Shown one piece after another: positions 35,109-44,516 of a stretch of DNA of 64,000 nucleotides. Within the stretch, counting starts at the first letter, position 1. Each line of letters starts with the position of its first letter. The notes below the pieces were generated by a model. That model was not told where the DNA came from, did not search any database, and was given only the letters and a program-made list of their open reading frames with translations. A program made the translations under genes and the position numbers. Origin of the DNA: Butyribacter intestini (GTDB lineage Bacteria; Bacillota; Clostridia; Lachnospirales; Lachnospiraceae); the NCBI GenBank assembly GCA_001414325.1, contig LLKB01000001.1:1408127-1472126 (forward strand), read 5' to 3'.

Positions 35109-35149
35109 AAAAAAGAGAGGTTGTTTTCCAAATGCAAACTCTCTTTTTT
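35109..35149. terminator. bidirectional terminator
   Basis: Perfect 11-bp arms AAAAAAGAGAG / CTCTCTTTTTT between convergent genes. Just upstream (35050-35110) AGCTGCAGCTTAA occurs twice as a direct repeat. Confidence 0.85.
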
Positions 35150-35159
35150 GTATATATTT

Positions 35160-36509
35160 TTAAGCCTTTTTCGCATTTGGATAGATTTTTTTCATTTTTG
35201 CATCATCGTAATGCTCGTCCATCCATTTCTGCCATGCTTTTAAATCTTTTTCATCACTTTTTTTATTGCCGTTTTCAATCTTAATCGACTGTGATACCTT
35301 ATTTTCCCTGCTTCGCTCATCATATCTTACAAGAGCCATGCACGAAACACCTATATTGCATACCATAAATACAAGAAGAAGCCATGTGATTACTTTTCCT
35401 GATACTACAGGTATCTTTTCTATAAGCATCTCAATTTTAGGAAACATCCTTTTAAACCACACTACTGCCGCTATTCCCCAGAAAAAACAGTAAAGAAGAT
35501 TTATCCTGCCACCGAGATTAAACGGTATTCTGCTATAATCCCAAAAGACTTTTCCAAAAACAAGCTCCGTGAAAACGCTGCAAAGATATTCATACGCACC
35601 GCCGAGAAGCGTCCCCGTCAAAAACAAAAAACTTTCACTCCTGTCCTTGTATTTGTATAAAAACAATGTGACAAGTGCAAGTGCGAGTCCCCACACAATG
35701 CTAAACGGACCCCACACGACACTGCTGCGGCTCATCCACACACCTTCGGTGATACGACAGAATATCGTTTCCGTAATATCTCCAAGAAATGCTCCTATTA
35801 TAAATAAAAGCATTATCTTGTAAAAACAGCATCCGCTCGCAAATACACCTCCGGCATCCTTTTTAACACTCTCCGTTTTTACAGCTTTAGGATAAGCCTT
35901 TCTTATCCTTCGCTCTATCACATTATTTATTTTTTTCCTAAGTTTCGCACTTACCTTGTCGATGCCTGCATCTGCTGCCGCCCATCTTTCAGCATTTCTA
36001 CTCTTACCACTGAGCAGCATTACAGAGGCAAAAACATCAATAAACAATACCACAATCAGTATAAGCAGTAATATCCTCATAAGAATATATGGCAGTATTG
36101 TCAGCAGAAATATTATAAACCTGTTTCCAAACCTGACTGCGACATACCCTAATGCTCCCCAGAAAACTGAAGCCGAAACACATATATATCCGTCAAGGTT
36201 TCTCTTTCTCTCTGAATAATCCCACCATCTCTCATGAAATATCTTCTCGATAAGATGACCGCTTATCCACTCGGCAACTGTCGCATATACAGCTGCAAAA
36301 ACAAAAAGCCATATGCCTTTAAGTTCCTGAAGACCTACCGACATAAGAACAGCAGTAATTCCATAAATCACACAGAAAGGACCATTTACAAGTCCTCGGT
36401 TTGAAAACTTACGCTGTTTTAATGTCGTGGCTGCTGTTTCTAATACCCATCCCAAAAATGAATATACAAAGAACAGCCACAACAGTTCATATCCTGTAAA
36501 ATGTTTCAT
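35160..36509 (-). CDS. CmpB-like membrane protein (putative ABC transporter permease family PF06541), duplicated
   Basis: 449 residues with two homologous membrane halves. The first half has LLWLFFVYSFLGWVLET and GLVNGPFCVIYG; the second has FIIGAFLGDITETIFC and SSVVWGPFSIVWG. Despite the family name no ATPase partner is known, and transport is unproven. It lies 114 nt after the TPM gene on the same strand, so it may belong to that cluster. GGAGAT precedes the ATG. Confidence 0.83.
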   Translation of the reverse strand: MKHFTGYELLWLFFVYSFLGWVLETAATTLKQRKFSNRGLVNGPFCVIYGITAVLMSVGLQELKGIWLFVFAAVYATVAEWISGHLIEKIFHERWWDYSERKRNLDGYICVSASVFWGALGYVAVRFGNRFIIFLLTILPYILMRILLLILIVVLFIDVFASVMLLSGKSRNAERWAAADAGIDKVSAKLRKKINNVIERRIRKAYPKAVKTESVKKDAGGVFASGCCFYKIMLLFIIGAFLGDITETIFCRITEGVWMSRSSVVWGPFSIVWGLALALVTLFLYKYKDRSESFLFLTGTLLGGAYEYLCSVFTELVFGKVFWDYSRIPFNLGGRINLLYCFFWGIAAVVWFKRMFPKIEMLIEKIPVVSGKVITWLLLVFMVCNIGVSCMALVRYDERSRENKVSQSIKIENGNKKSDEKDLKAWQKWMDEHYDDAKMKKIYPNAKKA

Positions 36510-36623
36510 CCGTTATATCTCCTATACAGTAGCTTTTTATAATTAAAACATCCCGTTGCTATAATCAAGTCCCCCCACACTTATCACTCTGCACAATAAA
36601 AGCGGCTGACTTTCCTGATAATG

Positions 36624-37499
36624 TTAAAAACTTCCACCGCCACCACCGTGTTCACTTCCACTGCTGCTTACATGAGTTGTACTTCCACCGGCAGAGTTGT
36701 CATTGTCCTTTGGCTTCGCCGTTTTTGTAACTGTTGAATACATGAAAATGTCTTTTTCACTCGTAAGTTTAAATGAGCCTTTTTTTATGTACTCCATTGC
36801 TGTCCCTTTTGGTTTTGCCGTATTCATTCTTAATCTCATGATGCCGACACTTATAAGCGCTATAACAAATGCTATGACAAGTGCTATGACTTCAAGTATG
36901 ACATAATCAATCTCCTCATTGTAAGGATTGTCGGTATCGTATGGTGTTCCGTCTTTATATGCCTTGACAAAATTTTTTGTTATATTTAAAAATTCATCAC
37001 AGGCATCAAAATAATCACCATCTGACAGATAAGGTTTTATCTCCTCCTTTATCCTGCCAATACCGTAATCCGTAAATGCCTTTATCCCTGCACCTTTAGT
37101 TGATATATGATATTTTCTGTCACCCTTGCTCACAAGGAAAAGCACGCCGCTTTTCTCATTGTCAAGTCCATAATCATTATTGTCATAATAATCATCCGCA
37201 TAGTCCTGTGCACTTTTGCCGTCAAGTGACTTGACCGTCAATATGACAACATCAAACTTGTCTTTCTGTATATTTTTTATCTTTTTGTCAAGTTTCTTCT
37301 CGTCAGATGCCTTTATAAGTCCTGCATCATCTATAACACTTTTCTTTCCTGCCGCACTGCTTACCGAAAAACCAAGAAATACCGACATAATGCTCACGGA
37401 CATTACAAGAAGCATTAACTTTCTTAATATGTCAGCCTTAAAGCCTGAATATCCCGATGCTTTAACAGCAGTTTTTATGTTCAATCTATTTTCCATCAT
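36624..37499 (-). CDS. TPM-domain membrane protein (YgcG / YdjH-like)
   Basis: 291 residues. A signal or anchor helix, a TPM domain (about 55-185) with VIDDAGLIKASDEKKLDKKI and SGVLFLVSKGDRKYHIST, a transmembrane helix (ILEVIALVIAFVIALISVG), then a cytosolic tail ending in SEHGGGGGSF, the Gly-rich end typical of this family. In Bacillus subtilis YdjH of this type works with YdjG to recruit the SPFH protein YdjI. AGGAGG precedes the ATG. Confidence 0.9.
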   Translation of the reverse strand: MMENRLNIKTAVKASGYSGFKADILRKLMLLVMSVSIMSVFLGFSVSSAAGKKSVIDDAGLIKASDEKKLDKKIKNIQKDKFDVVILTVKSLDGKSAQDYADDYYDNNDYGLDNEKSGVLFLVSKGDRKYHISTKGAGIKAFTDYGIGRIKEEIKPYLSDGDYFDACDEFLNITKNFVKAYKDGTPYDTDNPYNEEIDYVILEVIALVIAFVIALISVGIMRLRMNTAKPKGTAMEYIKKGSFKLTSEKDIFMYSTVTKTAKPKDNDNSAGGSTTHVSSSGSEHGGGGGSF

Positions 37500-37508
37500 T
37501 CAATCCTC

Positions 37509-38579
37509 CTATATCCAGACAAAAATCTGCAATATGATAAATATCACTGCCGTTATCCCAAAAAGATACTTTCGTGCCTTGCATTTGTCTATAGGAAGCT
37601 CGCCGACGAGTTTTCCTGTCTGTCCGTTCATGGCAAAAGTATAAATCTTATCTTTATATTTTTTGTTGAGTATCCAGACCGGAAACATTACATATTCTGC
37701 TTTTCCGTTTTTAACATTTATCCTGCTGCTATCAGCGATTACCGACTCGTATCCTTTGACACTGCTCCTGAACTTATCTTCGGTACTCCTCTTTACACGC
37801 TCATTTGCCCTCGGCTCACTCGCTTTAATGTCAACATCATATTTATCAGCATAATAACCCGTGAGATATTTTTCCGAAAATTCTTCAAGCTGATTATAGT
37901 CAAATGGTTCTATCGAATCCATATACTTATCATCCATCTTACTTGAAGCATCGACAGGTATCTTTTCAAATGCCAGTTTTCCTTTTCTTTTTAACATATA
38001 GTGATCTGTTTTCGTATAATTATAGTTGGCATCACTCCAGAAATGTGTCCTGTTTGCTTTATATGTAATATCTGCCTCAGCTTCACAATTAAAAAGCCAG
38101 AACGGAACATACAAACCTTTTATACTATCAATATGTTTTTTCTTTGAAAATTCGTCCGGCAACAGACGCTTTCCCTTATAAAATGCCTTTAATTTTTCCT
38201 TTGCCGCATTTTTATCAAGTTTAAAAGGAATTACATATTTAGGTCTGTTTACTCCTGAAATATTTTCAGTAATGATAGTCGGACTTCCGCAATATACACA
38301 TTCCGTAGCAACCGAATTTTCATCACCTATTATCTCTCCACCGCATGACTGGCAGATATGTACTTTCATGCCATCCATACCATTGTCATCGTCCGTTTCT
38401 TCCACATTCCATTTTGCGTTCATTTCCTGGGCTTTTGTATTCTCTTCATCTGCGATTTCTTTTAACTGTGCCTCAGTAAACTTGTTATCGCAATATTCGC
38501 ATACCAGTTCCTGTTCCTTGCTCCCCCACACAAGTGATGCACCACAACATGGGCATTTGTAAGCTATTGTATCATCCAT
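37509..38579 (-). CDS. zinc-ribbon membrane protein (YdjG-like)
   Basis: 356 residues. Two zinc ribbons near the N-terminus (CPCCGASL...CEYCDNKF and CQSCGGEI...CVYCGSPT), a central beta-rich domain with YVIPFKLDKNAAKEKL and GLYVPFWLFNCEA, and one C-terminal transmembrane helix (YLFGITAVIFIILQIFVWI). It ends 9 nt before the TPM gene, so the two are translationally linked. Start 38579 is chosen for GAGG 6 nt upstream. Matches YdjG of Bacillus in architecture. Confidence 0.85.
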   Translation of the reverse strand: MDDTIAYKCPCCGASLVWGSKEQELVCEYCDNKFTEAQLKEIADEENTKAQEMNAKWNVEETDDDNGMDGMKVHICQSCGGEIIGDENSVATECVYCGSPTIITENISGVNRPKYVIPFKLDKNAAKEKLKAFYKGKRLLPDEFSKKKHIDSIKGLYVPFWLFNCEAEADITYKANRTHFWSDANYNYTKTDHYMLKRKGKLAFEKIPVDASSKMDDKYMDSIEPFDYNQLEEFSEKYLTGYYADKYDVDIKASEPRANERVKRSTEDKFRSSVKGYESVIADSSRINVKNGKAEYVMFPVWILNKKYKDKIYTFAMNGQTGKLVGELPIDKCKARKYLFGITAVIFIILQIFVWI

Positions 38580-38587
38580 ACTAGTCC

Positions 38588-38659
38588 TCATTTCCTGTGT
38601 TTCACATATTAGTTTATACGAAGCACAAATCTCGTGTGTAAAAACATTATTTTTCACAC
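38588..38659 (-). repeat. structured leader repeat, copy C (most diverged)
   Basis: On the minus strand GTGTGAAAAATAATG pairs loosely with TTTTTACACAC, followed by GAGATTTGTGC and CACAGGAAATGAGG running into the start of the zinc-ribbon gene. The layout matches copies A and B, but the second stem is degenerate. Confidence 0.5.
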
Positions 38660-38780
38660 TATCTTCATTTCTTCCATTATTCTCTTTGCAGTCAGACGGG
38701 TTTTCTAAGTCCGCTTTGCCGCTTGCCTGATAACATCCAAACAGATATTCTTAATTTGCTCTGCTATCTGCCTGATAGTG

Positions 38781-40148
38781 TTAAACAATATCATTATCAT
38801 CAAAAGGATCTCCACATTCAGGACAGAATTTTGGCGGATTTTTAGGGTCATCAGGTTCCCATCCACACTTGTCACATCTGTAAAGAGGTGCCTCTGCCGG
38901 TTTTTTCGCACCACACTCCATGCAGAATTTCCCCTTATTTACGGTACCGCAGCTACAAGTCCATCCAAGAACAGGCTGCGGCTTAGGTTTTCCACATTCA
39001 ATGCAGAATTTTCCCGTATTGGATTTTCCACATTCACACACCCAGCCGCTTTTTTCTGACTGTGAAACCGCTGCCGCATTTTCAGTCTGTGCAGGCTGTG
39101 ACTGCTGCTGTACAGCTTGTTGCTGTGATGCAGGCTGTTGCTGCTGCCCCAATGCAAAAAGGCTTTGTGCATCAGTTCCCATTGCATTTTGAACCATACC
39201 CATTCCCATAAATCCTGCCATCGCACCATTTGGATTTGAGGCTGCTGCCTTCATCGCATCCCCCTGTGCACCGACAAGTGTAGCTGCCGCCATATTAGGA
39301 TTTCTAAGAACAGCCGTCTTTTGAAGCTGTTTTATCATCTCCTCATCTTCTTTTGATGCAGTTACTGAATTTACTCCAAATGATGAAACTTCAATTCCTC
39401 TAAGTTCTGCCCACTTCTTTGAGAGAACTGCATTTAATGCGTCTGCAATCTCCATCGTATGTCCCGGAAGTGCACTATAACGGATACCCATATCAGAAAT
39501 CTGTGCAAATGCCGGCTGAAGTGCCGTGAGAAGCTCCGTCTTTAACATACTGTCAATCTCGCTTCGTCTGTATTCCTCCTCGACATTGCCACACACATTT
39601 GTATAAAAAAGTATGGGATTTACTATTTTATATGAATATTCTCCATTACATCGAATAGCAATATCAACATCAAGACCTATATTATTGTCTACAACCCTGA
39701 AAGGTACAGGGTTTGGTGTTCCGTATTTATTTCCGATAATCTCTTTTGTATTAAAATAATATATTCTCTGGTCTTTTGCCGTATCACCGCCAAATGTAAA
39801 TCTCTTACTAATAGTCGCAAAAACATCTTTTATCGACTCGCTGAGTTTTCCATTAAAAATTGACGGTTCAGTAGATGAATCAAATACAAATTCACCCGGC
39901 TCAGCACAAAGTTCAACAACTTTTCCCTGCTCGACAATTATCATACACTGTCCGTCATTTACCGCAATAACAGAACCACTTGTAATGATATTGTCGCTGC
40001 CCTTTTTGTTACTGCTCCTGCCGGAAGTCCTTTTTTCTCCTTTACATACAAGTACATCTGCATCCATTGCTTCACAATAGAAATATTCTTTCCACTGATC
40101 CGCTAAAGTACCACCTGTTGCTCCTGCTAAAGCCTTAATTAATCCCAT
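38781..40148 (-). CDS. SPFH-domain protein with C-terminal zinc ribbons (YdjI-like)
   Basis: 455 residues. An SPFH/virion-core-like domain spans about 20-290 (VIAVNDGQCMIIVEQGKVVE, PGEFVFDSS, VPFRVVDNNIGLDVDIAIRC). A Gln/Ala-rich linker follows (about 335-375), then three zinc ribbons (CECGKSN...CIECGKP, CSCGTVN...CMECGAK, CDKCGWE...CPECGDP). In Bacillus YdjI forms membrane-associated assemblies with YdjG/YdjH and a PspA protein; no PspA is encoded here. GAGG lies 6 nt before the ATG at 40148. Confidence 0.9.
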   Translation of the reverse strand: MGLIKALAGATGGTLADQWKEYFYCEAMDADVLVCKGEKRTSGRSSNKKGSDNIITSGSVIAVNDGQCMIIVEQGKVVELCAEPGEFVFDSSTEPSIFNGKLSESIKDVFATISKRFTFGGDTAKDQRIYYFNTKEIIGNKYGTPNPVPFRVVDNNIGLDVDIAIRCNGEYSYKIVNPILFYTNVCGNVEEEYRRSEIDSMLKTELLTALQPAFAQISDMGIRYSALPGHTMEIADALNAVLSKKWAELRGIEVSSFGVNSVTASKEDEEMIKQLQKTAVLRNPNMAAATLVGAQGDAMKAAASNPNGAMAGFMGMGMVQNAMGTDAQSLFALGQQQQPASQQQAVQQQSQPAQTENAAAVSQSEKSGWVCECGKSNTGKFCIECGKPKPQPVLGWTCSCGTVNKGKFCMECGAKKPAEAPLYRCDKCGWEPDDPKNPPKFCPECGDPFDDNDIV

Positions 40149-40159
40149 ATTATTCCTCT

Positions 40160-40240
40160 TTTCTGCACACATTTTTTCATATCAAATTTGTGTCAAGTGT
40201 ACGAAAACACAAACTTGCGTGTGAAAAAATCTTTTCACAC
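40160..40240 (-). repeat. structured leader repeat, copy B
   Basis: On the minus strand GTGTGAAAA / TTTTTCACAC forms the first stem, CAAGTTTGTGTT / GACACAAATTTG the second, followed by TGTGTGCAGAAAAGAGG and the SPFH start codon. Stem bases differ from copy A at several paired positions. Confidence 0.7.
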
Positions 40241-40343
40241 TAAGCCTTTATTTATATCAAATTTATTCAAAGCACAAATTGCTTTACAATGTTTTCTTAT
40301 TACTTTTCTCCTAAGTCTTTCATAGTTTCGTGATATATATTTC

Positions 40344-42146
40344 TTATTCCGACAATCGATTATTTTTATTTTTTTCATAATGCCTGCAAACAATATCATA
40401 ATCTATGAGCAATACATAGAATACTTTACCATAATGTTCACTTTCGACAATATGCCCTATATCAAAAACATTTTTATATTCACCGCTCTTTGTCGCAAGA
40501 TGATACCACACATAATCATTTGTCTTATTTTCCGCTATCTTGATCTGACTCCAGATATTTTCCTCCACTGCCTGTATTTCATCTGGATGTATAAGGTTTT
40601 TAAACTGCCTTTTTGTAAATTCAAAAAAATCATCCAGATCTTGACATCCTGTAAGTCTTATCATTTCCTGATTTGCATAAAGAATTTCTTCATCGTCAAT
40701 ATCTGCTTTGTAAATAAAAAATGCACCGGGAAGATTTGAAGAAATATCATTAAGCTTAAAACCAAGCTGCGTACTTTTTTCTGACTGAATGTTGTCATTA
40801 TAGCCAAGACAGCCATTTTTCCCCTTAAGTTTCACTTCATACAAAGCTATATCTGCATAATGCAGCAATTCTGATGCTTTTTTCACATGAACCGGATATT
40901 CTGCATATCCCATAGAAATGCTATATGTATATTCTTCTCCCTTGTATCTGAATACACGGTTCATCTTACAAAATTCCTCAATTTTTTGCCGCATATCCTC
41001 AACCTTGCAATCCTTTAATAAAATGCAAAACTCATCACCGCCGTTTCGTCCAAGTATCGCATTATCAGAAAAAGTATCTCTCATAGACTCCGCCAGATGT
41101 TTTAAGGCTTTATCTCCGACACCATGCCCATACATATCATTTATTATCTTAAAGTTATCCACATCCAATAGGATACCTATACAGTTTTTATCACCGTTTT
41201 CGCTAATATAAATATCCAGTTGTTCATTAAAACCCATACGATTGAACAACCCGGTAAGACTGTCTGTAACAGAGAGTACCTTAAACCGTTTACGCTGCTT
41301 TAACATGATAAGAAAAGCTGCCGTCACTCCCTCTAACAGCAATATTATAAATGTTCCACATAAATATATCGGAAGCATATCACTTTCCTGACTCCAGCCT
41401 TTTACAGGCATCACCTCAATCTTCCACACACATCCTCCAATATTAAATTCATGTGAAACCGAATCTGTAAACTCAGTTTTGGAGCTGTTTATAAGTTTGA
41501 ACTTTTTAGTTAAAGGTGATTCCGTTTTATATAAACGATAATAATATCCAAATTTTGACAATGATTTCACTGAATCATTAAAAATCTCCGGCACCTTGAT
41601 TATTACGATCGCAAGTCCCCAAAAATGTCTTTCTCCATCATTTTTTTGAATATATACCGGATTTCTTATTGCTATACCATATCCACCCTGATTAAGTTTA
41701 AATGGTCCCTGCATAACTGTCATCTGATGCTTTATGCCATATCTGACTATCTCCCCGCGTTTCTTATCATGAACAAGATCTATCTTTCCGGCATCATTGC
41801 TCTCAGACGGATAAATGTCAGTAACCACCCCGTTAGGTGCAAGCTGAATACTCTGAACATAATCCGTCATCATCCTCTGAGCTATATCTTCAAATTGTTT
41901 AATATTCCCATTGTCATTCAAAAGAATATTTTTAAGTGAATTCGTTATATTAATACCCCGGTTTAGTTCCTCAACCATCCTGTCAGAATATGTAACAGCA
42001 TTAAGTTTTGCTTTTGTCCTTACCTGTTTATAGCTTGCCATATTTACATAATTTGCGACAAATGATAAAATTCCAGCACTTATGATAAGCACCAAAAGTG
42101 GTAATAAACATCTAATTTTTGCAATTTTGAGTTTGTTCTTTCTCAT
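40344..42146 (-). CDS. membrane diguanylate cyclase (sensor-GGDEF-PAS)
   Basis: 600 residues. A transmembrane helix near the N-terminus, an extracellular CHASE-like sensor (about 35-265), a second helix (LPIYLCGTFIILLLEGVTAAF), a GGDEF domain (about 300-450) with GRNGGDEFCIL, the intact catalytic signature, and a C-terminal PAS domain (about 475-585). It should make cyclic di-GMP from GTP. Start 42146 follows AAAGGAG with 11-nt spacing. Its own promoter lies upstream. Confidence 0.93.
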   Translation of the reverse strand: MRKNKLKIAKIRCLLPLLVLIISAGILSFVANYVNMASYKQVRTKAKLNAVTYSDRMVEELNRGINITNSLKNILLNDNGNIKQFEDIAQRMMTDYVQSIQLAPNGVVTDIYPSESNDAGKIDLVHDKKRGEIVRYGIKHQMTVMQGPFKLNQGGYGIAIRNPVYIQKNDGERHFWGLAIVIIKVPEIFNDSVKSLSKFGYYYRLYKTESPLTKKFKLINSSKTEFTDSVSHEFNIGGCVWKIEVMPVKGWSQESDMLPIYLCGTFIILLLEGVTAAFLIMLKQRKRFKVLSVTDSLTGLFNRMGFNEQLDIYISENGDKNCIGILLDVDNFKIINDMYGHGVGDKALKHLAESMRDTFSDNAILGRNGGDEFCILLKDCKVEDMRQKIEEFCKMNRVFRYKGEEYTYSISMGYAEYPVHVKKASELLHYADIALYEVKLKGKNGCLGYNDNIQSEKSTQLGFKLNDISSNLPGAFFIYKADIDDEEILYANQEMIRLTGCQDLDDFFEFTKRQFKNLIHPDEIQAVEENIWSQIKIAENKTNDYVWYHLATKSGEYKNVFDIGHIVESEHYGKVFYVLLIDYDIVCRHYEKNKNNRLSE

Positions 42147-42194
42147 AATCAGCCAAACTCCTTTCAAATCAGTTTCATCTAATACTAATTCTGT

Positions 42195-42224
42195 ATTATA
42201 CCATGTGTATTATACAAAAAACAA
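42195..42224 (-). promoter_or_regulatory. promoter of the GGDEF gene
   Basis: On the minus strand TTGTTT (42219-42224), an 18-bp spacer and TATAAT (42195-42200) preceded by TGG. The 9-mer GTATAATAC occurs twice here. A degenerate end of the 101-bp MITE family (ATAACAATTCAGCC, 42254-42267) lies just upstream. Confidence 0.6.
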
Positions 42225-42375
42225 CGATATTTTCACGAAAAATGTTGTATTATATAACAATTCAGCCTTCCATAAAAAAATAAGGTAATACCTGATTATC
42301 AGAATCAAACTCTGATGCTCAAATATCACCTTATATATTATTACTCATCTGTCATTGTCTAGTGTAGTGAAATGT

Positions 42376-43449
42376 TCATATTCCTCCTGCACTGGCATTT
42401 ACATTCTTCCTGACATTTGTTAAATTTGCAAGAAAATTAAATACTTTAGTACACACCACCGTGTAGACTGCCCCAAGCACATTCGCCCCTATTCTTAACT
42501 TTAATGCCATAGGCATACCAAAAATCCCCGATGCGATAGACAACGCACCAAATGTATTAAACACTGTCTGCCATGCATATCCTGCCGAATATCCGACACC
42601 GATTCCACCTATCATTCCGATATAAGGATACATTGTCTTTGGAAGAACCGTATAAAGCACCATAAAAATAAGACAGCCGACAACATTAAATATCCCCCTG
42701 TCCGAAACTCTTTTTGTGCAGTCCGACGGAAACGGAAGACATACTGACATACAGGCAATGCCTGCCCACATTGCTCTTGGCAAGCCAAGTAATGACATGA
42801 TAAGCATCGCACTTGATACTATCAGCGAAAGTCTTATATACCATCTGCTTCTTGCCGAATGAATATCAAACTCTTTGAAAAGGTCGATAAATTTTCTCTG
42901 ATATGGACGATTTTTCTGATTTTTATAAAAAATAAACATACATAAAACCATACCAAAAAGAAGTCCCGCCACACGAAGTGTATATTCGTGTCCTGTCACA
43001 TCATATCCCTGCAGCAGCAGGTAACCGAGAACAAAAGTTGAATGATTATACATAATAACATTGTGACATCCAAGTATCATCAACAACAATATACAGATAA
43101 TATTTACAAAAAATGCCGGTACAGGTGTAAGCGTGTTTGTAAATCTCGGTCCTGCCATCAGTATTAAATATATACCCGCTATAGATAAAAGACCATGCGT
43201 TGTCCTTATCCCAAAATCAGCCTGTCTTAAAACAAGAACCGCAAGCAAAACCGTAACCCCGACCACACTGTTATTGCTGCCTGTAAATTTTGTAAATAGC
43301 GTCACTACTGCAACACAAAATATCATAACCAGATACACCTTAAAATTATAAATAAGTATGTGTCTAAACTTTTCTTTTTTGTCTTTAGTTGATTTTATAA
43401 GCTGCTTAGAACCAGCTGAACTTAACTGTAATTCTTGGTAAAATGTCAT
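42376..43449 (-). CDS. FUSC-family membrane protein
   Basis: 357 residues. About ten hydrophobic helices in two halves with a short cytosolic linker around KNQKNRPYQRKFIDLFKEFD, matching the fusaric-acid-resistance-like (FUSC) family. The first half includes VVGVTVLLAVLVLRQADFG. Such proteins are linked to aromatic-acid efflux, but the substrate here is unknown. It lies 146 nt after a MarR gene on the same strand, the usual regulator-transporter arrangement. GGAGG precedes the ATG. Confidence 0.83.
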   Translation of the reverse strand: MTFYQELQLSSAGSKQLIKSTKDKKEKFRHILIYNFKVYLVMIFCVAVVTLFTKFTGSNNSVVGVTVLLAVLVLRQADFGIRTTHGLLSIAGIYLILMAGPRFTNTLTPVPAFFVNIICILLLMILGCHNVIMYNHSTFVLGYLLLQGYDVTGHEYTLRVAGLLFGMVLCMFIFYKNQKNRPYQRKFIDLFKEFDIHSARSRWYIRLSLIVSSAMLIMSLLGLPRAMWAGIACMSVCLPFPSDCTKRVSDRGIFNVVGCLIFMVLYTVLPKTMYPYIGMIGGIGVGYSAGYAWQTVFNTFGALSIASGIFGMPMALKLRIGANVLGAVYTVVCTKVFNFLANLTNVRKNVNASAGGI

Positions 43450-43595
43450 ATTTCCTCCGTTTCCATGTACTATGTCATACTAATTTCTATACCTTTTTTG
43501 TATATAACAAATCTGTGTAAAACACAAATTTTTGATATGAAAATTTTATTTTCTTATAAATCTCATAATAAAATTACAAAAACATTATTTTATAA

Positions 43596-44024
43596 TCATG
43601 AAAGAATATTATTTGCTTCTTCAATAAGTTCAAATAACTGCCGAAACCGTAATTCACTCATTTTTTCTTTCAATTCATACAATGGATTCATATAATAATA
43701 GTACATCCTGTCTATTTCTTCTTTTCCTGAATCTGTTACTCTTATAACATAGCTCCGCCTGTCAATCTCATCCCGCTCTTTGCTAATAAATTTTTTTCTC
43801 TCTAACTGCTCTGTCAGCCTGCTTATGATAGTCTTACTCACCCCCATCGCCATTGCAAGCTGCCCCGGTGTCATAAGTTCTTTGGCAAATGCCACCCTGA
43901 ATAAAAAATCAATCTCCTGTGCCGAAATCTGGTTTCCTTTCTGTGTCTTTCTTATTGCCAGACTCCCAAAATGCCTCAGCTCTCCCTGTTTCTTTACCAT
44001 ATCAAGCCAATTTTCATCTTTCAT
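43596..44024 (-). CDS. MarR-family transcriptional regulator
   Basis: 142 residues with a winged helix: MTPGQLAMAMGVSKTIISRLTEQLERKKFISKERDEIDRRSYVIRVTDSG, split here only for description, which contains the recognition helix and the beta-hairpin wing with DRRSY. Likely represses itself and the FUSC transporter. GGAGGTG lies 5 nt before the ATG and overlaps the palindromic operator. Confidence 0.92.
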   Translation of the reverse strand: MKDENWLDMVKKQGELRHFGSLAIRKTQKGNQISAQEIDFLFRVAFAKELMTPGQLAMAMGVSKTIISRLTEQLERKKFISKERDEIDRRSYVIRVTDSGKEEIDRMYYYYMNPLYELKEKMSELRFRQLFELIEEANNILS

Positions 44025-44033
44025 AGGTCACCT

Positions 44034-44062
44034 CCATATAGTTCACTTTGTAAACTATATGG
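44034..44062. promoter_or_regulatory. MarR operator candidate
   Basis: Perfect 10-bp inverted repeat CCATATAGTT-N9-AACTATATGG directly upstream of marR, overlapping the CC of its ribosome site. A further half-site GGAACTATATAA follows. Confidence 0.7.
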
Positions 44063-44095
44063 AACTATATAATAAATTTAAGTAAAAGTCAACCG

Positions 44096-44416
44096 GAAAC
44101 TATCAAAGAAATTCACAGTCTGATGACATCCGACCTAAAACGCCACTATACTATTGAAGAGTTGTCAAAACAGTACCTGATGAACAGCACTACTTTGAAA
44201 TCCGTTTTCAAAGCAATCTATTGAATGCCCATCGCTTATTACATGAAAGAATACCGTATGAAGTTGGCATCGAATATGCTGTTGCAGGAAGATAAATCTA
44301 TTTCGGAAATTGCCGCCGCTGTGGGATATAAAAGCCAAAGTAAATTTACATCGGCTTTCCGAGATATATTTCAGATATTACCTACTGCATATCAGAAACT
44401 GTATCGTAATCAATAA
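44096..44416 (+). pseudogene. AraC-family regulator, C-terminal remnant with internal stop
   Basis: One frame from 44096 reads the two AraC helix-turn-helix motifs: YTIEELSKQYLMNSTTLKSVF, then a TGA at 44222-44224, then MPIAYYMKEYRMKLASNMLL and ISEIAAAVGYKSQSKFTSAF to the stop at 44416. The stop probably replaced a Gly codon. The N-terminal effector domain is missing, cut off next to the MarR operator region. Confidence 0.8.
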
Positions 44417-44424
44417 TTTTAATG

Positions 44425-44461
44425 CAAAACTGCACCCACAATATCCCTGAGTGCAGTTTTG
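44425..44461. terminator. hairpin terminator
   Basis: Perfect 11-bp arms CAAAACTGCAC / GTGCAGTTTTG, following the AraC remnant and preceding the 3' end of the convergent sirtuin gene. Confidence 0.8.
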
Positions 44462-44516
44462 TATCAATCAATATTCTAATGTTTCTCCATCAAGTGGAAT
44501 ATCAAGAACAAGTATC

